64,000 nt of DNA from NCBI RefSeq assembly GCF_023264855.1, contig NZ_JAHFUW010000010.1:33790-97789 (forward strand), written 5' to 3'. The notes beneath the pieces were generated by a model. That model saw nothing but the letters and a program-made list of their open reading frames with translations, was not told the DNA's origin and ran no database searches. Position 1 is the stretch's first letter. Each line of letters starts with the position of its first letter. Below are positions 1 to 8,799 of this stretch, piece after piece. Both the position numbers and the translations under genes were made by a program. Origin of the DNA: Herbiconiux sp. GTDB taxonomy: Bacteria; Actinomycetota; Actinomycetes; Actinomycetales; Microbacteriaceae.

Positions 1-1212
1 CGGGTCGCCGCCGGGTGTTCCGGTGGCGGGGTCGCAGCCGGCGGGTGCGCCGGTTGCAGGCTCGGGCAGGTCGGCGGCGTTGTGGGCGTTGAGCCAGGCT
101 GCCGGGTCGGTGTGCTGGCCGTTGGTGCCGCCGTCACGGACCTCGAAGTGCAGATGTGGGCCGGTGGAGTTGCCGGCGGAGCCGACGTCGCCGATGTGCT
201 GTCCGGCGGTCACGGTGTCGCCGGCGGTGACGTGGATGCCGGTCTCCCACATGTGCGCATACGCCGTTGCGACGACTGCTCCGTCGATGTGGTGTTCGAT
301 GACGACGAGTCCGCCGTAGCCGCCGGAGAACTCGGCGACGGTCACGGTTCCGTCTGCCGCGGCGAGGATGGGAGTGCCGTCGGGGGCGGCGAAGTCAGCA
401 CCGGTATGGAACGAGTTCTCCCCGCTGATCGGGTGGACCCGGGGCCCGTAGTCCGAGGAGGGAACCCAGGTGCCCTCCGGCAGCGGGAACACCACCCGCG
501 ACGACTCCGCCGCGGTCATCACTAGTGGCGCTACTGTGCCGCCGGTCGAAGTGCCCGCAGTGGTCGTGGTGGTGGTGAGGGTGGTCAGGATGGTCTCGGC
601 GACGGGCTCGTAGTTGCGGTACCGGTCGGGGTAAGCAGATACCTCGACGGCCTGGGCGGCTTCGCCCTTGTCCATCGACTCCCAGCCGGGGATGTCCAGC
701 AGCCCTCGGGGACTGGGGTAGTTCGGGCCGTGTGGTCCTCCGAAGAACGCCCGCGCCTGATAGGTGGGGTCCATGAGGTCGGCGACCGTGCCCCACCCGG
801 ACTGTGGCCGCATCTGGAACAGGCCCAGCGAGTCGTGGTCGGAGCCGTCACCGTCGTTGGGGTAGTTCCCGGACTCGGGGTAGCTGCCCGTGTTGGCGAG
901 CATGCGCAGGGTGGATTCGGTGAGCGCGGCCATCAGCGCGATCTGGAGCCCGTCCCGGGTAACCCCGTCGATGCTCGCGCCGGTCTCGATGATCGTTGCG
1001 GCGTGGGTGAGTTGCTGGTTGTTGAGGGTGAAGGTCTCTCCGTTCGCGGTGGTCACGGTCAGCGACTCGGGGATCTCGCCGATCGTGATGTCCTTCCCGG
1101 GCAGGGTGCACGCGGCTGTGGAGGCAGGGTTCATCAGGGCCCCGATCCCGACCAACGCGAACGACGGACCGAGCAGGATTAGAGCGAGAGCGGCAGTGAC
1201 GAGCTTCTTCAC
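1..1212 (-). CDS. Bifunctional peptidoglycan hydrolase (transglycosylase-like + M23 peptidase), partial
   Basis: The reading frame is open to the window edge, so the C-terminus is missing. The GTG start at 1212 follows GGGGGA and begins with a short basic stretch and one hydrophobic helix (VKKLVTAALALILLG), a signal peptide or N-terminal anchor. Residues about 75-160 contain ALTESTLR and GLFQMRPQSGWG, a lysozyme/transglycosylase-like pattern. The second half is an M23 (LytM) domain with FHTGADF and HLHFEV, supplying the zinc ligands. In conjugative elements such VirB1-like enzymes open the cell wall for the type IV secretion channel. Its place next to a membrane-anchored protein and the relaxase operon supports that role. 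Confidence 0.85.
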   Translation of the reverse strand, partial: MKKLVTAALALILLGPSFALVGIGALMNPASTAACTLPGKDITIGEIPESLTVTTANGETFTLNNQQLTHAATIIETGASIDGVTRDGLQIALMAALTESTLRMLANTGSYPESGNYPNDGDGSDHDSLGLFQMRPQSGWGTVADLMDPTYQARAFFGGPHGPNYPSPRGLLDIPGWESMDKGEAAQAVEVSAYPDRYRNYEPVAETILTTLTTTTTTAGTSTGGTVAPLVMTAAESSRVVFPLPEGTWVPSSDYGPRVHPISGENSFHTGADFAAPDGTPILAAADGTVTVAEFSGGYGGLVVIEHHIDGAVVATAYAHMWETGIHVTAGDTVTAGQHIGDVGSAGNSTGPHLHFEVRDGGTNGQHTDPAAWLNAHNAADLPEPATGAPAGCDPATGTPGGDP

Positions 1213-1230
1213 GAGTGATTCCCCCCGGCC

Positions 1231-1923
1231 CTATCGGAGGGGGTTGTCGAGCTGGGAGAGCCGCAGCAGATGGCAGGTGTCGTAGGTCGGGCCGCAGACG
1301 ATGAACACCGTGAACGTCACCGGATGTTCGGAGGCGACCGGTTCGTTGTTCCAGAGGCCAGAGCGGTGGCGGGTGCCCTCGATTGTGTAGGCGGTCGTTC
1401 CCGCAGCGAGCTGTCCCGGGTGAGCCTGGCCGATGGCGGTGTCCCAGGCATCGGGGACGAACAGGGTGTCGATGGTGAGGTGCTGGGTCGTGGCGTACTG
1501 GCGCAGCTCGACCCACGCTTCCCGGGTGGGCAGGTAGGTGGCGATGTCGGAGGCAAGCCCGGCTTGCTCGGCGCCAGTGGGGTCGCCGACAGCAAGGAGA
1601 ACTGAGGTGTAGTCCAGGGGCATGAATCCGGACGCGGTGTCCCAGGCGAACAGGGCGGTTGCAACGTTGCGGGCGAAGGTCTCCGGATCGTCCGACCCGG
1701 CTACGACGGGCAGGTGTGGTGTCGCAGTCGGCGCCGGGGCGGTAGGTGTCGTGGCGATTGGCCCAGGACCGGTCGAGCCGCTGTCGGTGCCTGCTGGCGT
1801 GGGTGGTCCGGTGATCAGGCCGTAGACGCCGACACCGGCCAGCACGAGAACCGCCGCGACTGCGGCGAGCACGGCGATCCACCGGCGACGGATACGGGGG
1901 TCAGTGAGGTCGGGTGTCTTCAT
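1231..1923 (-). CDS. Membrane-anchored conjugal transfer-type protein
   Basis: The protein has 230 residues from the ATG at 1923 (MKTPDLTDP); the track start is a GTG five codons upstream. It has a short cytoplasmic N-terminus, one strong transmembrane helix at about residues 13-35 (WIAVLAAVAAVLVLAGVGVYGLI), a Pro/Thr-rich linker (GPIATTPTAPAPTATP) and an exported domain of about 160 residues. This architecture resembles the TcpC/VirB8-like small channel proteins of actinobacterial elements, but no diagnostic motif was recognised. It lies 18 bp upstream of the wall hydrolase and is probably co-transcribed. A role in the T4SS is inferred from position and topology. Confidence 0.6.
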   Translation of the reverse strand: MKTPDLTDPRIRRRWIAVLAAVAAVLVLAGVGVYGLITGPPTPAGTDSGSTGPGPIATTPTAPAPTATPHLPVVAGSDDPETFARNVATALFAWDTASGFMPLDYTSVLLAVGDPTGAEQAGLASDIATYLPTREAWVELRQYATTQHLTIDTLFVPDAWDTAIGQAHPGQLAAGTTAYTIEGTRHRSGLWNNEPVASEHPVTFTVFIVCGPTYDTCHLLRLSQLDNPLR

Positions 1924-1964
1924 GCCCCGTAGGTGCACTACCGGAACCCAGCGGCGCGGAGTAG

Positions 1965-2978
1965 TCAGAGGGCGCGCAGGTGACCGCCGACGGGCGCGAG
2001 GTCGCCGCTGGTCTGTCTGTCGTGGGCGGCACGCAGCTCGTCTGCGAACCGGCCAGTCCCGGCGACAGTGTCCAGGAAGGACTCAATCTGTTCGTCGCTG
2101 AGTTCGGCGGCGAGATGATCGGCGTCGTAGTGGGTCCACCAGTCGACCAGTTCGCCCCAGGTGAGCACGAACGCCCGTACCGGATACCGCACTGGCTCAC
2201 CACCTCCATCGGAGGGCGGGATGGGGCGGGGTGTGTGTTTCTTCGTCTTGCTGTTCTTGGCTCGGGCGAGTGCGTCGGAGGCGAGTTGGTGCAGGTCAGT
2301 CTCGCGCTGATCTTGAGCGGTGGTCGCGGTGGCGCGGACGGATTCGTATATGGGATGCACCGGTGCGCCGGCATCGATGCGTGCCAACTCAGCGGTGACG
2401 TGCGCGCGGAGTTCGGTCGGTTGGGCGGGGTCGGCGGCGATCTGCTCCAGGTAGCCGATCTTGTCGAGGGTCTTGTAGGAGGCCCCGCCCGGGATCATCG
2501 CCGCGGCCTGCTCGCGGGTCTTGCCGCGAGGGCCGGGTGACGGTGGTGGAAATTTTCCACCACCGTCAGCTCCCGGCTGGTGGTCGCTGCTGAACATGGT
2601 TGCTGCTTGTCGCCGTTCGGCGTCTTCGGCCATCAGGGTTTTCAATTCCCGGTAGAGGGCGGCGGCCTCGGTCTGCGTCAGTGGCTTGTGCAGCGCGTTG
2701 TCGTCCTGTTCGGCCAGGAGATGTCCGAGGCGGTCGGATATTCCGGAGCGGACCCACACGTTGACTTTCTTCCATCCGAGACGTGTGATTGCCGCCAGTC
2801 GGCGTGCACCGCACACCAGCATCCCATCGGGGGTGATCGTGATGGGTTGCAGGAGCCCGTCGCGCTCAATAGACGCAGCAAGTTCATCGATGTCGCCCAG
2901 CTCGGTGCGATGCCGGCGTCCGACCCGAATCGAGGCGACCGTCCGCTCCAACTCGATGAACCCCGATGGCGCTCTCAC
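1965..2978 (-). CDS. ParB/Srx-type N-terminal domain protein
   Basis: The protein has 337 residues. The first 110 form a ParB-like domain: an IxVGxRHR-like opening, then ELAASIERDGLLQPITITPDG and LVCGARRLAAITRLGW, the canonical core where CTP or DNA contacts are made. A glycine-rich linker (DGGGKFPPPSPGPRG) and a segment recalling the ParB central HTH (GASYKTLDKIGYL) follow. The C-terminal half matches nothing I recognise. It overlaps the preceding gene by 4 bp. No ParA partner is in the window. It may act in element partition, replication or regulation; CTPase activity is not shown by sequence alone. Confidence 0.8.
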   Translation of the reverse strand: MRAPSGFIELERTVASIRVGRRHRTELGDIDELAASIERDGLLQPITITPDGMLVCGARRLAAITRLGWKKVNVWVRSGISDRLGHLLAEQDDNALHKPLTQTEAAALYRELKTLMAEDAERRQAATMFSSDHQPGADGGGKFPPPSPGPRGKTREQAAAMIPGGASYKTLDKIGYLEQIAADPAQPTELRAHVTAELARIDAGAPVHPIYESVRATATTAQDQRETDLHQLASDALARAKNSKTKKHTPRPIPPSDGGGEPVRYPVRAFVLTWGELVDWWTHYDADHLAAELSDEQIESFLDTVAGTGRFADELRAAHDRQTSGDLAPVGGHLRAL

Positions 2979-3865
2979 CGCGACCCACCCCCGCCAGGTT
3001 CGCGAGGTGCGGCGAGAGAGACGGCGAGGACGAGGTCGTCATCACGCAGCAGCACCGCGACGGGCTCGCCGATCAGCAGCCGTAGCAGCACGCCCCGCCC
3101 GGCAGCGGTCGCGGCATAGGCCGGGTGGGGATTGCCCAGCGCCGCTTTCAATAGGGCAGTCCAAGAGGTCCGGGGGATGTCGAGCTGGGCGCGAGCGTGC
3201 TTGTCGCGTCGCAGCGCCTCGTAGGTGGCCTGGCGGGTGCCAGCCCTGGTCAGTGCCCCGCAGACGTGTTCGATCCCGGCTCGCGCGGTCGACGGCGGCC
3301 AGTCCAGCAGGGTGAAGAACGCGATGGCATCCTCTACCGCAGCCGACGCCGAGGTGGACGCCCCCGCCGAGGGCTCGTCCTCATCCTGGCTCTTGCCGTC
3401 GCCGGTTGGCGTTGGATCGGTGACGTGGAACGCGGGATCGTAGTCGATCAGGGGATTGTCGCGGTCGCTGAACCGTTCCGGGTCATGGAACGCCGACACA
3501 TGCGGGCGTCGTGCCTGATGCACTGAGCACAGCAAGCCTTGGGCACGTTCCTCGAAGATGCAGGTGATCCGTACCGCATGAGTGACCACCGCCCACGGAT
3601 CGATCGCGGTCCGGGCGGCCCGGGTGCGCATCACGTCGAACGCTGCGGACGCGGCCTCCCACGGGTCCAACCCGTGCTTGCGCGCCAAGGGCGCGTACTT
3701 CTCGGCTACGAATACCATCAGCTCCGCTGCCATTGGGTCGCGTCGCCATCCGCCCGGCCCTGAGTCGTGGAGCCGGTGCAGCAGGACCCGTAGGCCTTCG
3801 CTGGTTGTGTAGTCCTCGACGCTCTTGGTCGGGCGCTTGGTGGTGGTGTGCGTGTTCTCGGTCAT
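2975..3865 (-). CDS. Unknown conserved ICE operon protein
   Basis: The protein has 296 residues from the ATG at 3865, preceded at good spacing by AGGAGGT. That site decides the start against the track's position 11 codons upstream. The N-terminal 140 residues look helical (EGLRVLLHRLHDSGPGGW, EAASAAFDVMRTRAARTAIDPWAVVTHAVR). The middle is acidic and Ser/Ala-rich (SAGASTSASAAVEDA), and the C-terminus is again helical with a short Gly/Arg tail. It has no transmembrane segment or signal peptide. The 4-bp overlap with the ParB-like gene implies translational coupling. Function is unknown; a replication, partition or regulatory role fits the neighbourhood. Confidence 0.7.
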   Translation of the reverse strand: MTENTHTTTKRPTKSVEDYTTSEGLRVLLHRLHDSGPGGWRRDPMAAELMVFVAEKYAPLARKHGLDPWEAASAAFDVMRTRAARTAIDPWAVVTHAVRITCIFEERAQGLLCSVHQARRPHVSAFHDPERFSDRDNPLIDYDPAFHVTDPTPTGDGKSQDEDEPSAGASTSASAAVEDAIAFFTLLDWPPSTARAGIEHVCGALTRAGTRQATYEALRRDKHARAQLDIPRTSWTALLKAALGNPHPAYAATAAGRGVLLRLLIGEPVAVLLRDDDLVLAVSLAAPREPGGGGSR

Positions 3866-3955
3866 GGTCAGGGCACCTCCTGACACACAGGTGCGCACGC
3901 GTCCCCAGCAGACGTCATCGGCGACGTGTTGGTGCTGGGGGCGCGCATCGTCAGC

Positions 3956-4396
3956 TCACCCCAACCCGATCCCCGAACGCGTCACCCACGACTGTGACCC
4001 ACCCGAACGACCGAAGTCCGACACCGGCGGTAAACGCCGTGCCCGCTCGGCCTCGACGGCTTGTTCGTCGCTGATCCGGCGTCTGCCCGCACGGACGGCC
4101 TGTCTCGGGAGGCTACGGGTGCGGCGGGCCAGCTCGACCTCGAAATCGATACCCCGACCCGCCAACGCGGCACCGTGACGAGCCATCAAATCGGTAGGCC
4201 GCACCCACTCCACACCCCGCACACGGCTGACGGACGCTCCTGCCGGCGACGTGTCGCTGCCCGGACGGCTGACTCTTGCGGCCTGCACCGCCTCCGGGGT
4301 TTCTGTCCTATCGGCACGCTCCGATGAGGCGGGCGTCGTATCCGGTTCGGGCGCGTGTTGATGGCGCTCGTCTGGCTGGGCGAAATGGCTGCTCAT
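3956..4396 (-). CDS. Small unknown ICE protein
   Basis: The protein has 146 residues from the ATG at 4396, whose ATGA overlaps the stop of the DUF2637 gene and is preceded by GGCGGAGAAC. The first half is polar and probably disordered (His, Gln, Pro, Glu, Thr). The second half is compact and basic (VEWVRPTDLMARHGAALAGRGIDFEVELARR) and ends with SDEQAVEAERARRLPPVSDFG. It has no membrane segment. The 90 bp between this gene and the next hold the latter's ribosome binding site and nothing else visible. Function is unknown. Confidence 0.6.
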   Translation of the reverse strand: MSSHFAQPDERHQHAPEPDTTPASSERADRTETPEAVQAARVSRPGSDTSPAGASVSRVRGVEWVRPTDLMARHGAALAGRGIDFEVELARRTRSLPRQAVRAGRRRISDEQAVEAERARRLPPVSDFGRSGGSQSWVTRSGIGLG

Positions 4397-5133
4397 GAGT
4401 TCTCCGCCTCCTCGACGTCGGCATCTTCGGTGTCGTCGGGAAGGTGCGCGCTGGCGAACCACCGGCCCACAGTCGAGGGATGCACCTGGAGCTCGCGGGC
4501 AATCTTCTTGTTAGACCACCCCCGGCCATGGAGCTCCCGGGCATGGTCGCGCCGATCCGCGGCAGCAACCGTGCGGAGCGGTGCTTCCTCAACAGCGGGG
4601 AGTCGTTTCAAGAGCGTGCTCCCAACGCGCGGCGGTGCGACGGGGCTTCGTTGCGCGGTCGTGGTGCCTGAGACTTGCGGCGTCTCCTCAGCGGTTGACG
4701 GCTCCCCAGCGGTGGGGAGGGGGCGGGTGAGGATGACGGTCAGATGGGTGATCGCCAGCAGCACAACCGGCGGGACTGCCGCCACACTCGCGGCCAGCAC
4801 ACCTGGGACATCGGCGTCGGCGGCGACGACGGCGTGAATCGCGTTCGCGGTCACAGACACGGCGGCCCCGCCGACCAGCAGCGCCCATGGGTACCAGGCC
4901 GACCGCTGTCCGGCCAGAGCGACGACGGCGACCGTGGCGACCACGATGATCCCGTCCACGATCAGCGGCCAAGCCCACGCTTGTTCCTCACCGATCCCGG
5001 ACCGGGCGGCGAGATCCGACAACGCCGTGAAGCTGAGCCAGAACGCCCCGGCGGCGATGAACACCGTCCCGGCCACAGCCGTCACTACCGCCCAGTGCCG
5101 GCCCGCCTGCTTGTCGAGAACGGAGGTGGCCAT
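4393..5133 (-). CDS. DUF2637 membrane protein with C-terminal helix-turn-helix
   Basis: The protein has 246 residues from the ATG at 5133; a GTG one codon earlier overlaps the upstream stop and is an alternative. Residues about 1-125 contain four hydrophobic helices (AVVTAVAGTVFIAAGAFWLSF, WPLIVDGIIVVATVAVVAL, ALLVGGAAVSVTANAIHAVVA, VPPVVLLAITHLTVIL). This is the DUF2637/SpdB-like layout found in actinobacterial plasmids and ICEs. The C-terminal 60 residues carry a resolvase-like HTH (LHGRGWSNKKIARELQVHPSTVGRW). It may be a membrane-tethered DNA-binding factor in transfer or spread. The role is inferred. Confidence 0.85.
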   Translation of the reverse strand: MATSVLDKQAGRHWAVVTAVAGTVFIAAGAFWLSFTALSDLAARSGIGEEQAWAWPLIVDGIIVVATVAVVALAGQRSAWYPWALLVGGAAVSVTANAIHAVVAADADVPGVLAASVAAVPPVVLLAITHLTVILTRPLPTAGEPSTAEETPQVSGTTTAQRSPVAPPRVGSTLLKRLPAVEEAPLRTVAAADRRDHARELHGRGWSNKKIARELQVHPSTVGRWFASAHLPDDTEDADVEEAENS

Positions 5134-6077
5134 CACAGGACCCGCGTATTCGACGGACCCACAGCAGCAGGATCTCCGGCAAACCAGATGTCTGCCTCTG
5201 AAGGTGCCAAGGCTCGCACCGAGGCCGAGGCCGCCTCCCTGTCGGGATGAGCGGCACGGTAGGCAGAACGGATGGTTGTGATGATCTCCCGTTCACCCAA
5301 ACCCGCATCCGAAGCAGCAGCGCCCAGTACGTCGAGGGCATTGGAGGTTGGCAGGCCGTTCTCCGCAAGCCGGCACGCGGCCCAGAACAGGCTGCGGTTC
5401 CGCTCACCCTCCGCGCGTCCAGCGACCCACGCCGCCAACCGCGACACATCCGCACCTTGCCGCCGAGCTGTATTCATGGGCTCGCGAACTGTGGGGCGCG
5501 GGTCGAGGAAATCTCGCAACCGATCCGAGTCGAGCACCGAGGACGTTCCGGCCTCGACCCGCCGCACCCGATAACCGACAACGTCTCCGGCGATGGACAT
5601 CCGTGAGGGTGGGACGACGATGTATCCGCCGTCGCCACGGAAGTCGATCCCCGCGCGCGCCGCCTGCCAGGACCGTTGCACCTGACCAGGCGTTGATCGG
5701 TAGTAGGCGTGCATCCCGCCGGACGGCGTGGATACCAGGAGCTGCCACCCGTCCAGCAGATCCGCTCGATGGGCGCGCGAGAAACCACGAAACCCATCGA
5801 TAGGGCCATGGACATCGACATCCACCACGACCATTCCCGAGGGTGCGCCGGTCGGGACGCCGATGTTCGCCCCGGGAGACCGGCCCCACCATGCGGCTAC
5901 TCGGTCGGCGTCGGTGGTGGCGTCGTGGAAGCCGTGCTCGGTCAGCGGTCGCTTCCCGCCCGGTATGCACGGGAACACCGGTACTCCCACGCGGGCCAGC
6001 TCTTCGGCGGCAGCAGGCAACGACTGCGGGGCGGATGGTCGCGTCAGCGCACGGGCGAACACGTCTGGAAGGGCCAT
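5133..6077 (-). CDS. Bifunctional DNA primase/polymerase (prim-pol) domain protein
   Basis: The protein has 314 residues. The N-terminal 200 residues are a prim-pol domain: ELARVGVPVFPCIPGGKRPLTEHG, DATTDADRVAAWW, ANIGVPTGAPSGMVVVDVDVHG with the catalytic DxD, and GGMHAYY. The C-terminal 100 residues are helical with ERNRSLFWAACRLAENG, as in the primase-associated region of plasmid replication proteins. It is shorter than full primase-helicases, so it may supply priming only. ATG 6077 is preferred because GAGAGG lies at good spacing; a GTG one codon upstream is possible. It is coupled to its neighbours by TGATG overlaps, consistent with one element-maintenance operon. Confidence 0.85.
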   Translation of the reverse strand: MALPDVFARALTRPSAPQSLPAAAEELARVGVPVFPCIPGGKRPLTEHGFHDATTDADRVAAWWGRSPGANIGVPTGAPSGMVVVDVDVHGPIDGFRGFSRAHRADLLDGWQLLVSTPSGGMHAYYRSTPGQVQRSWQAARAGIDFRGDGGYIVVPPSRMSIAGDVVGYRVRRVEAGTSSVLDSDRLRDFLDPRPTVREPMNTARRQGADVSRLAAWVAGRAEGERNRSLFWAACRLAENGLPTSNALDVLGAAASDAGLGEREIITTIRSAYRAAHPDREAASASVRALAPSEADIWFAGDPAAVGPSNTRVL

Positions 6078-7183
6078 CACATGCCTCTCTCTCGCGCCGT
6101 TGCGGTTGCTACGGTCGTGACCCGCGCGCCAGCGTCATGTAGTAACGCTGCGCGTTCGGGCGCTGACCGTTCGCTACCGGGCTGGGTCCGTTGCGGTGTC
6201 TCGCGGTCCAAACCCGGTGGGGTGCCGTCCCCGATCTGGGTGGTATCGAGCTGGTCGAGGATTCCCATCGCGGTCTTGCGAACCCGCTCACCGGTGGTCT
6301 TGACGATCTCGACCGGCTCCTTTCCGTCGACCCTGGCCGCCCACGTCGACACGTACGGAATCGTGTAACCAGACGTGTCCATGCCGTGGGCAGCGCCGAT
6401 CATCAGCGCGACCGACTCTGCCTCGACCTCCCCGATTCCACGATGCTGGCGAGCGTTCTCGGCGTCAGGGACGTGCATGAGCACATGACCGAGTTCGTGA
6501 GCGAGAGTCTTCACCTGCGAGGCCGGGTCCATGTTTTCTCGCACCGCCACCGTCTTCGCGGTGTAGTCCGTCATCCCGTTGGCACCGTGGATCATCCCCT
6601 CATGCGGGACCCGCAGCACCTCAAACCCGCGCTCCTCGACCACGGTTGCCAGTCCGCGCCATAGACCGGCAGGTGCCTCGCCTTTCAGCAGGCGTGGTGA
6701 GGGCGGTTCCGGGATCGGGTCTCCAGCCGTCTGCGCGACATCCCACACGTAGGCAGGGCGGGCGGCGATCATCTTCGACCGCACGACCTCGCCCGGCCGG
6801 GGCCTATCGCCCTTCCCAAGCCGACGCCATGAATCGGAGGCAGCGGGATTCGATGAGGCGAAGCGTCCCGTTACCGGGGCGAAGATCATGTACCCCGACT
6901 GGCCCTTCTCCACCTGACGGCCCAACCCCTGCCACTGCCTGTAACCCGCGACAAAGGACGGCATCGGGTCGGGCACGCGACCTGCCTCGTAGGCGGCCTC
7001 ATGCTGCGCCCAGATCAGCAACGTGTTGGAAAACGATCGCGCCCGAAACCGTGCCGCGAACGCGAGCGCCCGAGCCCAGTCATCACCGGAGACGAGCTGT
7101 TCCACAGCGCCGGTCAGGCGCTCATGCAGCTCGTCGAGCTTTGCCTCCCGCGCCTCCTGGGATTGCTCCCGCGTTCTGGCCAT
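6077..7183 (-). CDS. ArdC-like ssDNA-binding antirestriction protein with metallopeptidase domain
   Basis: The protein has 368 residues from the ATG at 7183 behind GGGAGGAG. The N-terminal 130 residues match the ArdC/DUF1738 ssDNA-binding domain (RARSFSNTLLIWAQH, YRQWQGLGRQVEKGQSGYMIFAP). The middle holds an ImmA/IrrE-type zinc peptidase motif, HELGHVLMH, near residue 229, followed by EVEAESVALMIGAAHG with the third ligand. ArdC proteins protect incoming single-stranded DNA from restriction during conjugation. It is the first gene of a chain of overlapping minus-strand genes running to the ParB-like gene, so the promoter should lie in 7184-7416. Confidence 0.85.
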   Translation of the reverse strand: MARTREQSQEAREAKLDELHERLTGAVEQLVSGDDWARALAFAARFRARSFSNTLLIWAQHEAAYEAGRVPDPMPSFVAGYRQWQGLGRQVEKGQSGYMIFAPVTGRFASSNPAASDSWRRLGKGDRPRPGEVVRSKMIAARPAYVWDVAQTAGDPIPEPPSPRLLKGEAPAGLWRGLATVVEERGFEVLRVPHEGMIHGANGMTDYTAKTVAVRENMDPASQVKTLAHELGHVLMHVPDAENARQHRGIGEVEAESVALMIGAAHGMDTSGYTIPYVSTWAARVDGKEPVEIVKTTGERVRKTAMGILDQLDTTQIGDGTPPGLDRETPQRTQPGSERSAPERAALLHDAGARVTTVATATARERGM

Positions 7184-7416
7184 GGCCTGGTCTCCTCCCG
7201 ATACCCTGAGCACCGGGCCGATCGGGCTCGGTGACCATCAGGTACGCCGGGACCACCAGCAATGAGACGGACAGCGAAACGAGCGATGTGACCGTCGGGC
7301 GCGGCGGTGAACCCAACGAGTCTTCACCGGATTACCAGCCAATTAGCCACCTCGGGCGAAGCATCGGGCGAGGATGCGGATGCATGTACCGCCGATGCGC
7401 ACATGTGTATCGCGAC

Positions 7417-8346
7417 TCAGACTGTGAACGTTTGTCGGCTCAGTTGTCGGTACCTGACCGGAGTTACTCCAACGGCTTGGCGAAACATCCTTGCGGCATG
7501 GCCCCGGCTCTGCCAGCCCACCTGCCGCATCGCCACTTCGACGGGTAGGTCTGTGTCTCGCAGCAATCGCGCTAAACCCTCGGCGCGCACGGTCGACAGG
7601 TAGGTCATTGGCGTCTTACCGTAGGCATCCACAAACACTCGGCCGAGTTGCGACGGCGACAAGTGCACAGCAGCGGCGAGAACTTGGAGTGTCCACTGTT
7701 TCTCGGGGTGGTTGTGGAGCAGTTCGAGCGCCTCTCGGGCTTCGGCGCGCAACGGTGCAAACCGGCGAAGCGACGGAGGGCCAGGCCGGCGGGTCGTCTT
7801 CCGATCGCTAGGAATGCGGCGCACTGGGGTGGTCCTCATATAGGGAGTAATCACGTCGAGCACCGCGAAAAGTAGGGCTTGCATCCGAAAGAACCGATCC
7901 GAATCTGCGCCGTCGATGCTCAGTGCCACTAGTTCGTCCAGCCAGGGCATGAGCATCCCGGCGCGCTCCTCGCCGAGGCGCACTATTTGGGCTGGTTCGG
8001 AGTACAGCTCGTTAGCGAAGCCTTGCGCATCCCATCGGTCGGCGAGCAGCGCGGCGTGCTGCCAAAACACCTGGTCGATGATGTATTCATGGTCGAGGTA
8101 AAGGGTGCTGACAGTGATTGAGCCTTCGGGCTCGCTTCCACACAGCGTGTCGGCAGCAAGAGCGATGACGTCACCGACTTTTACGGGTTTCTCGCCGAAC
8201 TCACTTCGCACGATCGCGGAGCCATGACGAACGAAGATCACCTTGACACAGTCGTAGGCCACCGGCTCCATGGGGTGATGTATCGTCCGGGTGCGTGCCA
8301 CTATCGGACTGAACGGACGCGCCGGACCAAGGTTGGCGTGATTCAT
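7417..8346 (-). CDS. AraC-family transcriptional regulator
   Basis: The protein has 309 residues. The N-terminal half is a cupin-like sensor (VKVIFVRHGSAIVRSEFGEKPVKVGDVIALAADTLCGSEP). The C-terminal 100 residues form the double HTH of AraC/XylS proteins (QWTLQVLAAAVHLSPSQLGRVFVDAYGKTPMTYLSTVRAEGLARLL and VAMRQVGWQSRGHAARMFRQAVGVTPVRYRQ). It sits between the antirestriction operon and the hydrolase/IS481 region and is not overlapped with either. Its target is unknown; the minus-strand hydrolase upstream or the 7184-7416 promoter region are candidates. No clear ribosome binding site precedes the ATG. Confidence 0.85.
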   Translation of the reverse strand: MNHANLGPARPFSPIVARTRTIHHPMEPVAYDCVKVIFVRHGSAIVRSEFGEKPVKVGDVIALAADTLCGSEPEGSITVSTLYLDHEYIIDQVFWQHAALLADRWDAQGFANELYSEPAQIVRLGEERAGMLMPWLDELVALSIDGADSDRFFRMQALLFAVLDVITPYMRTTPVRRIPSDRKTTRRPGPPSLRRFAPLRAEAREALELLHNHPEKQWTLQVLAAAVHLSPSQLGRVFVDAYGKTPMTYLSTVRAEGLARLLRDTDLPVEVAMRQVGWQSRGHAARMFRQAVGVTPVRYRQLSRQTFTV

Positions 8347-8384
8347 GACGGCGGCGGTTTGTGATATCCGGACAAGTGCGGCAA

Positions 8385-8795
8385 CTATCTGCCGGAGGCG
8401 CGTCGACGATTCAGGCCGAGTTGCCCGCGGAGGCGCGTCACGGTGCGAGCGCTGATTTGGACCTGGACTTGTTGGAGTTTGAAAGCGGTTCGAGATGCCG
8501 ACAATTTGTGTTCACGGCGCATCCCTTCGATCTGCGTCTTCGCATCGCCGCCCGTCCCAGGGGGCTTCCGGTCGAGCTCGCATGATCTGTCGAGAAGTCC
8601 GGCCGCGCTGAACTGCCGGTATCGATTCACCCGCTTGGACGCGGTTGCCCGCGAGATTCCCATCTCGCGGGCAACTTGAGCGATCGGGCGGGATCGGCAG
8701 CGTTCGAGGAGCCGATGGCGGCCCTCAACCGTGAGCGGAGCGTTCGCGTGCGTGCTCGACTTGCGACGCCGTGGAGCCGGCGCCCTCTCAGTCAA
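8385..8795 (-). pseudogene. Truncated IS481-family transposase (N-terminal part only)
   Basis: From a TTG at 8795 the frame reads NAPLTVEGRHRLLERC, RPIAQVAREMGISRATASKRVNRYR, GLLDRSCELDRKPPG, IEGMRREHKLSASRTAFKL and GQLGLNRRRASGR. This is the helix-turn-helix front of an IS481-type transposase. The frame stops there, before any DDE catalytic domain, so the protein is roughly a third of the usual length. No terminal inverted repeats were found. It lies directly downstream of the hydrolase gene, suggesting past IS-mediated rearrangement that may have brought the hydrolase into the element. Confidence 0.75.
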
Positions 8796-8799
8796 CGAC

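Noticed and set aside
848-1882. 344-codon minus-strand ORF in the left arm
   Set aside because: It overlaps two better frames (M23 hydrolase and membrane-anchored protein) and has an Arg/His-rich translation without motifs.
7184-7416. Promoter for the ICE maintenance operon
   Set aside because: A start for the ArdC-led chain must lie here, but no convincing -35/-10 pair or palindrome could be picked, so no site is reported.
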